A stretch of 21,597 bases of DNA from an uncultured Methanobrevibacter sp. (GTDB lineage Archaea > Methanobacteriota > Methanobacteria > Methanobacteriales > Methanobacteriaceae). Numbering within the stretch: the stretch's first letter is position 1; each line of letters begins with the position of its first letter. Below the pieces are notes generated by a model. It had not been told where the DNA came from. It did not search any database and saw only the letters and a program-made list of their open reading frames with translations. A program made the translations under genes and the position numbers. This document shows positions 21,511 to 21,597 of the stretch, piece by piece. The stretch spans positions 1 through 21,597 of the forward strand of contig NZ_CALDKF010000031.1 in the NCBI RefSeq assembly GCF_937898925.1. Direction: 5' to 3'.

Positions 21511-21597
21511 TCAAAATAATTTTCTATTTACCTATTTTTAATATAAATTTTTATATAAGTAAATTAAATCTATATTTAACTGAAAATTAATTATTCA

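Overview
The window looks like a low-GC methanogen of the Methanobacteriales, most like Methanobrevibacter. The evidence is archaeal-type information genes (Cbf5-like pseudouridine synthase, ribosomal proteins S13, S4, S11, L18e, L13, S9 and S2, RNA polymerase subunits D, N and K), archaeal TATA boxes, very AT-rich and T-rich spacers, Shine-Dalgarno sites of the GGAGGTGAT type (often only GGTGAT), a tRNA without encoded CCA, and methanogen-specific redox proteins related to the F420-hydrogenase subunit FrhB. The genus is an inference from protein character, not from a search.

Left part (1-3530): a minus-strand dCMP-deaminase-like gene cut by the window edge, then cbf5/truB, a 60-residue winged-helix protein, and a long T-rich spacer leading to glnA (type I-alpha glutamine synthetase). 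The glnA promoter has a TATA box followed by an 18-bp palindrome made of two overlapping GGAA-N6-TTCC sites, the known operator of the methanogen nitrogen repressor NrpR.

Nitrogen-assimilation operon (3530-10664): after a strong hairpin and a 30-nt tandem repeat comes a tightly packed set of genes: class II glutamine amidotransferase, GXGXG beta-helix protein, a ferredoxin/FrhB-like protein whose FrhB halves are in swapped order, an archaeal FMN/Fe-S glutamate synthase, and an 880-residue protein joining a KaiC-like domain lacking a visible P-loop to a PEP-synthase-type nucleotide-binding domain. Together the first four look like a split glutamate synthase. With glnA they would form the GS-GOGAT route, with electrons entering through the FrhB-like/ferredoxin subunit rather than an NADPH flavoprotein.

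Middle (10665-13630): three poorly known small proteins (one minus-strand hypothetical, one SHOCT-domain protein, one TPR-like protein), with a 12-nt tandem repeat in the leader of the SHOCT gene.

Right part (13631-21597): tRNA-Ser(GGA), a long structured leader, then rps13, rps4, rps11, rpoD, rpl18e, rpl13, rps9, rpoN (only 56 codons), rpoK, a 555-nt gap, enolase (TTG start), a 2[4Fe-4S] ferredoxin and rps2 (GTG start). This is the classic archaeal alpha-operon-like transcription/translation cluster. It ends in a hairpin plus a 10-bp tandem repeat.

The most noteworthy observations are the circularly permuted FrhB-like protein, the double NrpR operator with an adjoining leader hairpin, the KaiC-like/PEP-synthase fusion at the end of the glutamate synthase operon, and several short-period tandem repeats placed at gene starts or ends.
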